A stretch of DNA of 64,000 nucleotides, from the NCBI GenBank assembly GCA_043392685.1, contig JBHZGM010000003.1; one strand, written 5' to 3'. Below, piece after piece: positions 16,225-24,468 of this stretch; the first letter of the stretch is position 1, and the number at the start of each line of letters is the position of its first letter. Position numbers and translations under genes: made by a program. The notes beneath the pieces are model-generated. The model searched no databases, had not been told where the DNA came from, and worked only from the letters and a program-made list of their open reading frames with translations. This DNA is from Metapseudomonas sp043392685 (GTDB lineage Bacteria; Pseudomonadota; Gammaproteobacteria; Pseudomonadales; Pseudomonadaceae).

Positions 16225-16240
16225 TGGCACGGGTACTGCT
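16225..16240 (+). promoter_or_regulatory. Sigma-54 (-24/-12) promoter
   Basis: TGGCACGGGTACTGCT. The invariant GG and GC are exactly ten bases apart, and seven of seven bases match the -24 half TGGCACG. This drives the sulfur acquisition genes downstream, in line with the RpoN dependence of sfn genes. Confidence 0.75.
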
Positions 16241-16300
16241 ATGTCCTTCTGCAAGTGAGGCCGCGAATGTTCGCGGCGAAATGGCAATGCAGAGAGTCCC

Positions 16301-16444
16301 ATGTCGCAAACCCCGATTTCCGCCCAGTACCTCGTCGGCCTTCCCGACGCCCGGATTACCACCGCTGCCATCAACGCCTCCAGCAAGCTGTTCGAACCGG
16401 GCCGTCCTGTACAGGCCCTGCGCAATGCCTCCCCGGTGTTCTGA
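16301..16444 (+). CDS. Small ORF of 47 codons at head of sulfur operon
   Basis: ATG with GAGAG five bases upstream, 61 bp after the sigma-54 promoter. The third codon positions are mostly G or C like the neighbouring genes. The product starts MSQTPISAQYLVGLPDARIT and ends LRNASPVF; it has no Cys and a single Met and resembles no family I know. It could be a real small protein, a leader peptide, or a remnant of a larger gene. It ends 96 bp before the first flavoprotein gene, with a G-rich repeat between. Confidence 0.45.
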   Translation: MSQTPISAQYLVGLPDARITTAAINASSKLFEPGRPVQALRNASPVF

Positions 16445-16471
16445 CTCCCCAGCCTCGCGCCTCTTGCCTCC

Positions 16472-16512
16472 CCATGCCCTTCTGGGAGAGGGGCTGGGGG
16501 AGAGGGGCGGGC
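16472..16512. repeat. G-rich GGGAGAGGG-family repeat
   Basis: From 16484 the plus strand has four G-runs, GGGAGAGGGGCTGGGGGAGA then GGGG, fitting a G-quadruplex motif. Same family as 40681-40720 (opposite strand) and 44981-45020. Confidence 0.65.
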
Positions 16513-16540
16513 GCAACCCTGCAATCGAAGGCCGCACCCC

Positions 16541-17776
16541 ATGACAAACGAAACCGCCCACAACGCATTTCGTGATCAAGCCCCGCCATTACTCCCGGCG
16601 GCGCTGATCGAGAACGATGCCGAGGCCCTGCAAGCCGCTCACGAGGTGGCGAGGCTGGCCAGGAAACAGGCCGCACAACGCGACCGCGACCGCCTGCTGC
16701 CGTGGCGCGAGCTGGAGCACTTCACCCGCCTGGGGCTGGGTGGCATACGCATCCCGCGCGAATATGGCGGGGCCGAGGTGTCCCACGTCACCCTGGCCGA
16801 AGTGTTCCGCATCATCTGCGCCGCCGACCCTGCCCTGGGGCAGATTCCGCAGAACCAGTTCGGCCTGCTCAGTGTGGTCGAAAACGTCGGCAGCCAGGCG
16901 CAGAAGCGCAAGGTGTTCGCCGGCATCCTTGCCGGTCGCCGGCTGGCCAATGCCGGCCCCGAGCGCAATACCCGCAACACCCTGGAGATCAAGGCGCGCA
17001 TCACCCGCACCGGCGAGGGGCTGAGGGTCAGCGGCGAGAAGTTCTATTCCACCGGCGCGCTGTTCGCCCACTGGGTGGCGGTCAAGGCCATCGACGACAA
17101 CGGCGTTGGCGTGCTCGGTCTGGTCGAGCGCGGTGTACCGGGGCTGCGCATAGTCGATGACTGGTCCGGTTTCGGCCAGCGCACCACCGCCAGTGGTACC
17201 GTGCTGCTGGACCAGGCACCGGTGTCCGACGACCTGGTGTTCCACAACAGCCGGCTGGCCGAGGTGCCGAGCATCCAGGGCGCGGTGTCGCAGCTGATTC
17301 AGGCAGCCATCGACGCTGGTATCGCCGAGGCGGCCATCGACGATGCCATCGCCTTCATCCGCGAACGCTCGCGGCCCTGGGTGGATGCCGGCGTCGAACG
17401 CGCCAGCGAAGAGCTCTTCACCATCGCCGAGATCGGCCGCCTGAAGACCGAACTGAACGCCGCCAACGCCCTGCTGGAGCGTGCCGGGCAGGTGCTCGAT
17501 GAAGTCTCCGCCGCACCCATCGATGACGAGGCTGCCGCCCGTGCCTCTATCGCCGTGGCCGAGGCCAAGGTGCTGACCACGGAGATCAGCCTGCTGGCCA
17601 GCGAAAAGCTCTTCGAACTGGCCGGCAGCCGCGCCAGCCTTGCCGAGTTCAACCTCGACCGCCATTGGCGCAACGCCCGCGTACACACCCTGCACGACCC
17701 GGTGCGCTGGAAGGTCCAGGCCGTCGGCGCCTATCACCTCAACGGCGCCAGGCCGGCCCGTCATTCCTGGATCTGA
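16541..17776 (+). CDS. SfnB-like acyl-CoA-dehydrogenase-fold flavoprotein (copy 1)
   Basis: 411 aa with the acyl-CoA dehydrogenase fold: N-terminal helices with LTRLGLGGIRIPREYGGAEVSHVTLAEVFRIICAADPALGQIPQNQF, a central beta domain (SGEKFYSTGALFAHWVAVKA, DDWSGFGQRTTASGTVLLD) and a C-terminal helical domain ending in RNARVHTLHDPVRWK, typical of DszC/SfnB-type flavin monooxygenases rather than true dehydrogenases. These use reduced FMN from a partner reductase to oxidise organosulfur compounds, releasing sulfite in sulfur starvation. A second, closely similar gene follows 10 bp later. Confidence 0.85.
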   Translation: MTNETAHNAFRDQAPPLLPAALIENDAEALQAAHEVARLARKQAAQRDRDRLLPWRELEHFTRLGLGGIRIPREYGGAEVSHVTLAEVFRIICAADPALGQIPQNQFGLLSVVENVGSQAQKRKVFAGILAGRRLANAGPERNTRNTLEIKARITRTGEGLRVSGEKFYSTGALFAHWVAVKAIDDNGVGVLGLVERGVPGLRIVDDWSGFGQRTTASGTVLLDQAPVSDDLVFHNSRLAEVPSIQGAVSQLIQAAIDAGIAEAAIDDAIAFIRERSRPWVDAGVERASEELFTIAEIGRLKTELNAANALLERAGQVLDEVSAAPIDDEAAARASIAVAEAKVLTTEISLLASEKLFELAGSRASLAEFNLDRHWRNARVHTLHDPVRWKVQAVGAYHLNGARPARHSWI

Positions 17777-17786
17777 GGAGTTCACC

Positions 17787-18995
17787 ATGACTTTGCCGCA
17801 ACCCGCCCCGGCCATCAGCGTTGCCATCATCCGCGACGATGCCGAAGCCCTCGACGTGGCGCGCCGCATCGCCACCGAGTTCAAGCCCGGCGCTGCCGAT
17901 CGCGACCGCTACCGGCGCCTGCCCCATGAGGAGCTCGACGCCTTCACCCGCTCTGGCCTGTGGGGTATCAGCGTGCCGCGCGAGTTCGGTGGCGCTGGCG
18001 TATCGCGGGTGACCCTGGCGCGGGTCATCGCCATCATCAGTGCCGCCGATGCCTCCCTCGGACAGATCCCGCAGAACCATTTCTACGCCTTGGAAGTCCT
18101 CCGGGTGAACGGCAGCAAGGCCCAGCAGCGCCGCCTGTTCGCCGCTGTCCTGGCCGGCGAGCGCTTCGGCAACGCCCTGGCCGAGATCGGCACCCGCACC
18201 GCCAATGACCGCAATACGCGGCTGATCAGGGAAGGCGCCGGCTATCGCATCCACGGCCGCAAGTTCTATTGCACCGGAGCCCTCTACGCCCAGCGCGTAC
18301 CGACCCTGGTGGTGGGCGAGGATGGCCACCAGTACCTCGCCTTCGTGCCGCGCAACGCCCCCGGGCTGACCGTTATCGACGACTGGTCCGGCTTCGGTCA
18401 GCGCACCACCGGCAGCGGGTCGGTGCTGTTCGAGAATGTGCCGGTGCGCACCGAGGACCTGGTGTCCTTCCAGGCCGCCTTCGAGCGCCCGACCACGGTT
18501 GGTCCTTTCGCCCAGATCCTCCATGCGGCCATCGACGCCGGCATCGCCCGCGCCGCCTATGAGGATGCGCTGGAGTTCGTGCGCAGCCGTTCGCGTCCGT
18601 GGATCGATTCCGGCGTGGATAGGGCCAGCGATGATCCGCTAACCATTCAGGAGTTCGGCCGCCTGGCGATCCGCCTGCACGCCGCCGAAGCCATCCTCGA
18701 CCGCGCCGGCCGCCTGCTGGATGCCGCCACCGCCGCGCCATCGGCCGAAACCGTAGCTGCCGCCTCCATCGGCGTGGCCGAAGCCAGGGCGTTGACTACG
18801 GACATCTCGCTGGCCGCCGGCAGCAAGCTGTTCGAGCTGTCCGGCAGCCGCGCCAGCCTTGCCGAGCACAACCTCGACCGCCACTGGCGCAACGCGCGGG
18901 TGCACACGCTGCATGACCCGGTGCGCTGGAAGTACCACGCGGTGGGCAACTTCTACCTCAACGGCCAACTGCCGCCGCGCCGGGGGACGATCTGA
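17787..18995 (+). CDS. SfnB-like acyl-CoA-dehydrogenase-fold flavoprotein (copy 2)
   Basis: 402 aa, paralogue of the preceding gene: both share IPQN, DDWSGFGQRTT, and RASLAE-NLDRHWRNARVHTLHDPVRWK. It differs by SFQAAFERPTTVGPF in place of the first copy's loop and by YCTGALYAQRVPTLVV, so substrate pockets probably differ. GAGGAG lies 7 nt before ATG 17787. Its TGA overlaps the next ATG (TGATG), implying translational coupling with the monooxygenase. Role as for copy 1: flavin-dependent organosulfur oxidation for sulfur acquisition. Confidence 0.85.
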   Translation: MTLPQPAPAISVAIIRDDAEALDVARRIATEFKPGAADRDRYRRLPHEELDAFTRSGLWGISVPREFGGAGVSRVTLARVIAIISAADASLGQIPQNHFYALEVLRVNGSKAQQRRLFAAVLAGERFGNALAEIGTRTANDRNTRLIREGAGYRIHGRKFYCTGALYAQRVPTLVVGEDGHQYLAFVPRNAPGLTVIDDWSGFGQRTTGSGSVLFENVPVRTEDLVSFQAAFERPTTVGPFAQILHAAIDAGIARAAYEDALEFVRSRSRPWIDSGVDRASDDPLTIQEFGRLAIRLHAAEAILDRAGRLLDAATAAPSAETVAAASIGVAEARALTTDISLAAGSKLFELSGSRASLAEHNLDRHWRNARVHTLHDPVRWKYHAVGNFYLNGQLPPRRGTI

Positions 18996-20467
18996 TGGCG
19001 TGCAAGCAGGTTCTCCTCAACGCCTTCAACATGAACTGCGTGGGGCACATCAACCACGGGCTCTGGACCCACCCGCGCGACCGCTCGGCGGACTACCACA
19101 GGCTGTCCTACTGGACCGAACTGGCGCAACTGCTGGAGCGCGGGTTGTTCGATGGCCTGTTCCTGGCGGACATCGTCGGCGTCTACGACGTCTATCAGGG
19201 CAACCTCGACCTGACCCTCAAGGAAAGCATCCAGCTACCGGTCAACGACCCGTTGCTGCTGGTTTCCGCCATGGCCGGCGTGACCCGGCACCTGGGCTTT
19301 GGCATCACCGCCAACCTGAGCTACGACGCGCCGTATCTGTTCGCCCGGCGCATGTCGACGCTGGACCACCTCAGCGATGGCCGGGTGGGCTGGAACATCG
19401 TCACCGGCTACCTGGAAAGCGCTGCCCGCGCCATGGGCCTGACCCGGCAGGTGGAGCATGACCGCCGCTACGACCAGGCCGACGAGTACCTGGAGGTGCT
19501 CTACAAGCTCTGGGAGGGCAGTTGGGAGGAGGGCGCCGTTCTCAATGACCGGCAACGGCGCATCTACGCCCGGCCGGACAAGGTGCACAAGGTCGTCCAT
19601 CATGGCGAGTTCTTCGACGTGGAGGGCTATCACCTCTGCGAACCTTCGCCGCAGCGCACGCCGGTGCTGTTCCAGGCCGGATCTTCCGCGCGCGGGCTGC
19701 GTTTTGCCGGCGAGCATGCCGAGTGCGTGTTCATCAGCGGCAACAACAAGGCCGCCACCCGAGCCCAGGTGGATAAGGTCCGCGCCGCCGCCCAGGCTGC
19801 TGGCCGTGATCCGCACGCGGTGAAGGTGTTCATGGGCATCAGCGTGATAGTCGCGCCGACGGAAGTCGAAGCCCGCGCCAGGCATGCCGAGTACCTGGCT
19901 TATGCCAGCGCCGAGGCCGGCGTGGCGCACTTCGCCAGCTCCACCGGCATCGACTTTTCCCGCTTCGCCCTGGACGAGCCGATCCCCTACGTAAAGACCA
20001 ACGCCATCGAGTCGGCCGCCAGCAAGCTCAAGGACAACAGCCTGACTCGCCGCCAGTTGCTGGAGCAGCACGCCCTGGGCGGGCGCTACATCCTGCTGGT
20101 GGGCTCGCCCACCCAGGTGGCCGACGAACTCCTGGCCTGGGTCGACGAGACCGGCCTGGACGGCTTCAACCTCACCCGCATCGTCACCCCGGAAAGCTAC
20201 GCCGATTTCATCGACCTGGTGGTGCCGGAACTGCAGGCGCGTGGTGCCTACAAGACTGCCTACGCCGAAGGGACCCTGCGCCAGAAGCTGTTTGGGGCGG
20301 GGGATCGGCTGCCCGACAGCCATCCGGGCGCGCGTTTCGCCTGTGCTGTTCCTGCTTTTCCTGTGGGGGCGAATTCATTCGCTAAGGAGCGCGCAGCGCT
20401 CCCTGATTTCCTGCAGGGCGGTCCTTCGGCCCGCTCAGCGAATGAATTCGCCCCCACAAGTAAATGA
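18995..20467 (+). CDS. NtaA/SnaA/DszA-type FMN-dependent monooxygenase with repeat-encoded tail
   Basis: 490 aa. Bacterial luciferase-like (LLM) fold: LNAFNMNCVGHINHGLW start, FDGLFLADIVGVYDVY, SDGRVGWNIVTGYLESAARAMG (phosphate and flavin contacts), TPVLFQAGSSARGLRFAGEHAECVF. These enzymes cleave C-S or C-N bonds using FMNH2 and oxygen. The last 45 or so residues, from about GARFACAVPAFPVGANSFAK on, are encoded by a REPIN (20362-20458) that has entered the 3' end, so the tail is not ancestral and the stop lies just past the repeat. Confidence 0.85.
   Translation: MACKQVLLNAFNMNCVGHINHGLWTHPRDRSADYHRLSYWTELAQLLERGLFDGLFLADIVGVYDVYQGNLDLTLKESIQLPVNDPLLLVSAMAGVTRHLGFGITANLSYDAPYLFARRMSTLDHLSDGRVGWNIVTGYLESAARAMGLTRQVEHDRRYDQADEYLEVLYKLWEGSWEEGAVLNDRQRRIYARPDKVHKVVHHGEFFDVEGYHLCEPSPQRTPVLFQAGSSARGLRFAGEHAECVFISGNNKAATRAQVDKVRAAAQAAGRDPHAVKVFMGISVIVAPTEVEARARHAEYLAYASAEAGVAHFASSTGIDFSRFALDEPIPYVKTNAIESAASKLKDNSLTRRQLLEQHALGGRYILLVGSPTQVADELLAWVDETGLDGFNLTRIVTPESYADFIDLVVPELQARGAYKTAYAEGTLRQKLFGAGDRLPDSHPGARFACAVPAFPVGANSFAKERAALPDFLQGGPSARSANEFAPTSK
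20362..20458. repeat. REPIN inside the 3' end of the monooxygenase gene
   Basis: TGTGGGGGCGAATTCATTCG at the left, the inverted copy ending in CGCCCCCACA at the right, and a GGAGCGCGCAGCGCTCC hairpin plus GGTCCTTCGGCCC between them. It is translated in frame as the monooxygenase C-terminus. Confidence 0.85.
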
Positions 20468-20493
20468 CCTCCATTTCCCCAAGGATCGAAACC

Positions 20494-21291
20494 ATGCCCA
20501 AACACCTGCTCAAATCCCTCACCCTCGGCCTGCTGCTGGCCTCTGGCATCGCCCATGCCGCCGACTCCAAGGTCCTCAAGGTCGGCACCACCGCCGCTTT
20601 CGCCCCGCCGCTGGAAGTGGCGGTGGAAGAGGCCGCGAAGACGGGCCTCAAGGTGGAACTGGTGGAGTTCACCGACTGGAACGCGCCGAACATCACGCTG
20701 GCCGCCGGTGATATCGACGTGAACTACTTCCAGCACACGCCCTTCCTGGAAAACGCCAAGAAGGAGGGAGGTTTCGACCTCAAGCCCTTCGCGCCCGGCG
20801 TGATCAACAACGTCGGCCTCTACTCGAAGAAGTACGCGGGGCTGGCCGACCTGCCGGAAGGCGCCAAGGTGGCCATCGCCAACGACCCCATCAATGGTGG
20901 TCGCGGCCTGCAACTGCTGCAGAAGGCCGGACTGCTGAAACTCAAGGAAGGCGTGGGCTACAAGGCGACCCTGGAGGACATCGTGGCGAACCCGAAGAAG
21001 CTCGACATCATCGAGCTGGAGGCGGTGCAACTGGTGCGCGCCCTGGATGACGTCGACCTGGCCCAGGGCTACCCGCACTACATCCGCCTGGCCGGCACCC
21101 TCGACCCCAACAGCGCGCTGCTGTTCGACGGCATCGAAAACCGCGAATACATCATCCAGTTCGTCACCCGCGCCGATTACCAGGATGACGGCCGCCTGAG
21201 CACGTTCGTGGACATCTACCAGCACTCTCCGCAGGTACGCGCCGCGCTGGACAAGGCCCACGGCAAGCTCTACCAGCCGGGTTGGGAGTAA
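20494..21291 (+). CDS. metQ: MetQ/NlpA-type ABC transporter substrate-binding protein
   Basis: 265 aa. Signal peptide residues 1-21 (SLTLGLLLASGIAHA before ADSK); no lipobox cysteine, so it is probably soluble in the periplasm, unlike Escherichia coli MetQ. The NlpA-family core is clear: VELVEFTDWNAPNITLAAGDIDVNYFQHTPFL, VAIANDPINGGRGLQLLQKAGL, and the end RADYQDDGRLSTFVDIYQHSPQVR. ATG 20494 has AAGGAT 7 nt upstream; the frame runs back to 20464. The family binds methionine or related sulfur compounds. In this operon the ligand may be a sulfonate, sulfone or methionine derivative. Confidence 0.9.
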   Translation: MPKHLLKSLTLGLLLASGIAHAADSKVLKVGTTAAFAPPLEVAVEEAAKTGLKVELVEFTDWNAPNITLAAGDIDVNYFQHTPFLENAKKEGGFDLKPFAPGVINNVGLYSKKYAGLADLPEGAKVAIANDPINGGRGLQLLQKAGLLKLKEGVGYKATLEDIVANPKKLDIIELEAVQLVRALDDVDLAQGYPHYIRLAGTLDPNSALLFDGIENREYIIQFVTRADYQDDGRLSTFVDIYQHSPQVRAALDKAHGKLYQPGWE

Positions 21292-21313
21292 CACGGGGTC
21301 GGCGTTTGCTTCT

Positions 21314-21411
21314 TGTGGGGGCGATTTCAATCGCCAAGCGAACCGCAGGTTCGCCCTGCAGATCGCCAGGGGGCAGCTGTGCTGCCCATCGCGAATGAAT
21401 TCGCCCCCACA
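21314..21411. repeat. REPIN between metQ and metN with two different palindromes
   Basis: The left REP is TGTGGGGGCGATTTCAATCG, the right one GCGAATGAATTCGCCCCCAC; so one element pairs a GATTTCAATC palindrome with a GAATGAATTC palindrome under the same head. Confidence 0.85.
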
Positions 21412-21456
21412 GAAGAGCAATCCGGCGCCAATCACCACGGAACAGAGAGGCCCGAC

Positions 21457-22536
21457 ATGGTCAGTTTCAACCGCAATATCAGCCTGGACCTGCCGCATAT
21501 CCGCCTGCAGGGGCTGGGCAAGGTCTATCAGGGCAGCAAGGGGCTGGTGCAGGCACTGCAGGGCATCGACCTGGAAATCCGCCGGGGAGAGGTGTTCGGC
21601 ATCATCGGCCGCAGCGGCGCGGGCAAGTCCTCGCTGATCCGCACCCTCAACCGCCTGGAAAAGCCCAGCAGCGGGCAGGTGGTGATCGACCAGGAAGACA
21701 TCGGCCAGTTCGACGAGAAGCAGCTGGTACTGCTGCGCCGCCGCGTGGGCATGATCTTCCAGCACTTCAACCTGATGTCCGCCAAGACCGTCTGGCAGAA
21801 CGTCGCGCTGCCGTTGAAGGTAGCTGGCGTGCCCAGGGTTGAGATCGAGCGCAAGGTCAGTGAACTGCTGCAGTTGGTGGGGCTGGCGGACAAGCGCGAT
21901 GCCTACCCGGCGCAGCTTTCGGGCGGGCAGAAGCAGCGCGTCGGCATCGCCCGGGCGCTGGTGCATCAGCCGGAAATCCTGCTTTGCGACGAGGCCACCT
22001 CGGCGCTGGACCCGGAAAGCACCCAGCAGATTCTTGCGCTGCTACGCGATATCAACAAACGCCTGGGGCTGACCATCGTGCTGATCACCCATGAGATGGC
22101 GGTGATCCGCGAAATCTGCGACCGCGTGGTGGTGCTCGAGCGTGGCCGGGTGGTGGAGCACGGCGAAGTCTGGCGCGTGTTCGGCGACCCGCAGCACGAG
22201 GTTACCCGCACCCTGCTGGGTACCCTGCGTCACGACCTGCCGGACGACCTGCTGGCGCGGCTGCTCAGCCAGCCCGGCGAAGGTGCCAGCGAACTGCTGC
22301 TGGACCTGCATTTCACCGGCGCCAGCGGCCGCGAGCCGGACCTGCTGGCGATCGCCCAGGCCCTGGGCACGCGGGTGAGCCTGGTGCATGGCGGCATCGA
22401 CCGCATTCAGGGGCGTGCCCAGGGGCATCTGCTGCTCAGCGCGACGCTTGCGGGACAGGGGGGGCTGGACCTGCTGGAACGGGCGCGGCCCCTGGCGGAC
22501 AAGGCGGAGGTGCTCGGCTATGTCGCCCATGCTTGA
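21457..22536 (+). CDS. metN: Methionine-type ABC transporter ATP-binding protein
   Basis: 359 aa. Walker A GRSGAGKSSL (near residue 48), Q-loop FQHFNLM, signature LSGGQKQRVGIARAL, Walker B ILLCDEATSALDP and switch His in VLITHEMA. The last 90 residues form the NIL/ferredoxin-like regulatory domain that in MetN binds the transported substrate and inhibits transport (LLLDLHFTGASGREPDLLAIAQ, VSLVHGGIDRIQG). ATG 21457 was chosen because it starts the conserved part, after AGAGAGG; the frame reaches into the REPIN upstream. Confidence 0.9.
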   Translation: MVSFNRNISLDLPHIRLQGLGKVYQGSKGLVQALQGIDLEIRRGEVFGIIGRSGAGKSSLIRTLNRLEKPSSGQVVIDQEDIGQFDEKQLVLLRRRVGMIFQHFNLMSAKTVWQNVALPLKVAGVPRVEIERKVSELLQLVGLADKRDAYPAQLSGGQKQRVGIARALVHQPEILLCDEATSALDPESTQQILALLRDINKRLGLTIVLITHEMAVIREICDRVVVLERGRVVEHGEVWRVFGDPQHEVTRTLLGTLRHDLPDDLLARLLSQPGEGASELLLDLHFTGASGREPDLLAIAQALGTRVSLVHGGIDRIQGRAQGHLLLSATLAGQGGLDLLERARPLADKAEVLGYVAHA

Positions 22537-23173
22537 CCGGTTGCTGCAGGGCATTCTCGACACCTTGCTGATGGTCGGGGCCTCGTCGCTGATCGTGTTT
22601 CTGGTGGGCATTCCACTGGCGCTGGTGCTGGTCACCACCGGTCCCGGCGGCATTTTCGAGGCACGCATGCTGAACCGCGCGCTGGGCAGCGTGGTGAACG
22701 TGCTGCGCTCGATTCCCTTCCTGATCCTGATGGTGGCGCTGATTCCCTTTACCCGGTTGATCGTCGGCACCAGTTACGGCGTCTGGGCGGCGGTGGTGCC
22801 GCTGACCATCGCCGCCATGCCGTTCTTCGCGCGTATCGCCGAAGTCAGCCTGCGGGAGGTGGATTTCGGCCTGGTGGAAGCGGCCCAGGCCATGGGCTGC
22901 CAGCGGCGCCACATCATCTGGAGCGTGCTGCTGCCGGAGGCGCGGCCGGGCATAGTCGGGGGCTTCACCATCACCCTGGTGACCATGATCAACTCATCCG
23001 CCATGGCTGGCGCCATCGGTGCGGGCGGGCTGGGCGACCTGGCCTACCGCTACGGCTACCAGCGCTTCGATACGCAGATCATGCTGACCGTGATCATCCT
23101 GCTGGTGGTGCTGGTCACCCTGATCCAGTTCGGCGGCGACCGCCTGGCGCGGTTGCTGAGCAAGCGGGCGTAG
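22520..23173 (+). CDS. metI: Methionine-type ABC transporter permease
   Basis: 217 aa with five hydrophobic helices, and the permease EAA loop EVDFGLVEAAQAMGCQRRHIIWSVLLPEARPGI that docks onto MetN. It overlaps the metN end by 17 nt; GGAGG nine bases before ATG 22520 supports this start over 22529. Completes a MetQNI importer for sulfur compounds. Confidence 0.9.
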   Translation: MSPMLDRLLQGILDTLLMVGASSLIVFLVGIPLALVLVTTGPGGIFEARMLNRALGSVVNVLRSIPFLILMVALIPFTRLIVGTSYGVWAAVVPLTIAAMPFFARIAEVSLREVDFGLVEAAQAMGCQRRHIIWSVLLPEARPGIVGGFTITLVTMINSSAMAGAIGAGGLGDLAYRYGYQRFDTQIMLTVIILLVVLVTLIQFGGDRLARLLSKRA

Positions 23174-23202
23174 GCCGGGCATATCCGAAAACCCGATGCC
23201 TT

Positions 23203-23288
23203 TGTAGGTTGGCGTAGAGCGAAGCGAAACCCAACAGTGCGAGGTTGAGTTTCTGCGTTGGGCCTCGCTGCGCTCGGACAAACCTAAG
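23203..23288. repeat. GTAGGTTGG-family intergenic repeat
   Basis: GTAGGTTGGCGTAGAGCGAA, GCGAAACCCAAC, then GCGTTGGGCCTCGCTGCGC and CAAACCTA. Forms a long inverted repeat between the convergent metI and cigR-like genes. Confidence 0.7.
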
Positions 23289-23303
23289 AGGGGAATGAAG
23301 GAT

Positions 23304-23717
23304 TCAATCCATCACGTCTTCCAGCACCTCGTAGATGATCCCGGTGGCCACTGCCACCAGGATCAGGTCGGTGCCGGCGCGTACCCAGTCATAGCCTTCG
23401 TAATGGGGCAGACGGCTGACGAGGCGGCCGTCGAGCTTCTTGGCGATCCCCGGCGGCAGCGGCTTGCCGCGTGCCAGGTTCTTCTGGATGCCCGGCGGCA
23501 GGGCCTGGGCCGGCCCCCAGTAGTCGCGATTGTCGTCGAGGATGATGCGGATGCCGCCGATATCCACCCGCGGGCCGTCGGACCAGTTGCTGCCTTGATG
23601 GCTGGAGTGGCCCTTGTCATGCCCCTTGCCCTTGCCGGCGTCCGCCAGCAGGGCGGGTGAACCGGTAATCAGGGCGATGCTGGCGAGGGCAGCGATCAGG
23701 GTGCGGGTCGTAGTCAT
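23304..23717 (-). CDS. CigR-like (RcnB-superfamily) secreted protein
   Basis: 137 aa. Signal peptide residues 1 to about 26 (TLIAALASIALITGSPALLADA), a His/Lys/Gly-rich segment GKGKGHDKGHSSHQG, then QALPPGIQKNLARGKPLPPGIAKKLDGRLVSRLPHYEGYDWVRAGTDLILV, the RcnB-type core, and a hydrophobic end. CigR family proteins are described as anti-virulence regulators in Salmonella; the biochemical role here is unknown. GGAGG eight bases upstream supports ATG 23717 (the GGAGG itself follows an upstream ATG at 23732). Confidence 0.75.
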   Translation of the reverse strand: MTTTRTLIAALASIALITGSPALLADAGKGKGHDKGHSSHQGSNWSDGPRVDIGGIRIILDDNRDYWGPAQALPPGIQKNLARGKPLPPGIAKKLDGRLVSRLPHYEGYDWVRAGTDLILVAVATGIIYEVLEDVMD

Positions 23718-23949
23718 GTCCTTGGCCTCCATGGGGGCTTTCCCTTTTCTGATGGACTGCGAAAGCAGGGGCGAGTGCCGCCACTATTGCAGAAAATTCC
23801 CGGGCTCGATGCGTGCGGATTCGTGATGGCGTTCATGCTTTGCCAATCGGGCATCGACCGAGCTCTCCACTCGTCTTTCGGCGGCGAACCTGTGTACGGG
23901 AAAGCGGTCTCACGGCTAACCCTGAAACAACGCCCGTGGAGGCTCCAAA

Positions 23950-24429
23950 TTGATCAAGAAGAAAACCCTGTTGGCCGCAGCTACCTGTGCGATGGTCCTG
24001 GCGGCGGGTACCGTCCTGCCCGGCGGTGCATCCCTGGTGGACTCCGCCTACGCCCGAGGCAACGGGGGCGGAAATGGCGGTGGTAACGGTGGTGGCCATG
24101 GCGGCGGCCATGGTGGCGGTTTTGGCGGTGGTGTCGGCGGCGGTCATGCCGGCAGCCACGATGGCAAGGGCCATGGCTATGGCAAGAGCGCCGACCATGC
24201 CGGCAAGGCCACCCGCAATGGCGAAGACAAGGGCAACCGCTACGGCAGTCTGCGCAATGACGACAAGGGCCACGGCGTGGCGACGTCCGCCGTCGCCCGC
24301 GACCGGGACAGCCGCGGCCTGGCCAATGCTCGTGCCGTCTCGGACACGACGCCCGGCGATCACAACGCCGACGGCCTGGGCAAGGCGGGCGTTTCTTCGA
24401 GCAAGAACGACGGCAAGAGCCACCGCTAG
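23950..24429 (+). CDS. Glycine-rich secreted protein, TTG start
   Basis: 159 aa. Starts at TTG 23950 with GGAGG exactly seven bases upstream; no in-frame ATG competes. Signal peptide MIKKKTLLAAATCAMVLAAG followed by a small spacer, then a Gly/His run made of GGGN and GGGH units (residues about 38-66) and a hydrophilic tail rich in D, G, K and N. No enzyme domain is visible. The His-rich glycine repeat could bind metal or be structural. A bidirectional terminator follows. Confidence 0.65.
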   Translation: MIKKKTLLAAATCAMVLAAGTVLPGGASLVDSAYARGNGGGNGGGNGGGHGGGHGGGFGGGVGGGHAGSHDGKGHGYGKSADHAGKATRNGEDKGNRYGSLRNDDKGHGVATSAVARDRDSRGLANARAVSDTTPGDHNADGLGKAGVSSSKNDGKSHR

Positions 24430-24434
24430 AAATG

Positions 24435-24464
24435 AAAGGGGCAACCGGTTGGCTGCCCCTTTTT
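24435..24464. terminator. Bidirectional terminator between the Gly-rich gene and fahA
   Basis: AAAGGGGCA, 10-nt loop containing AACCGGTT, TGCCCCTTTTT. Confidence 0.85.
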
Positions 24465-24468
24465 CATC

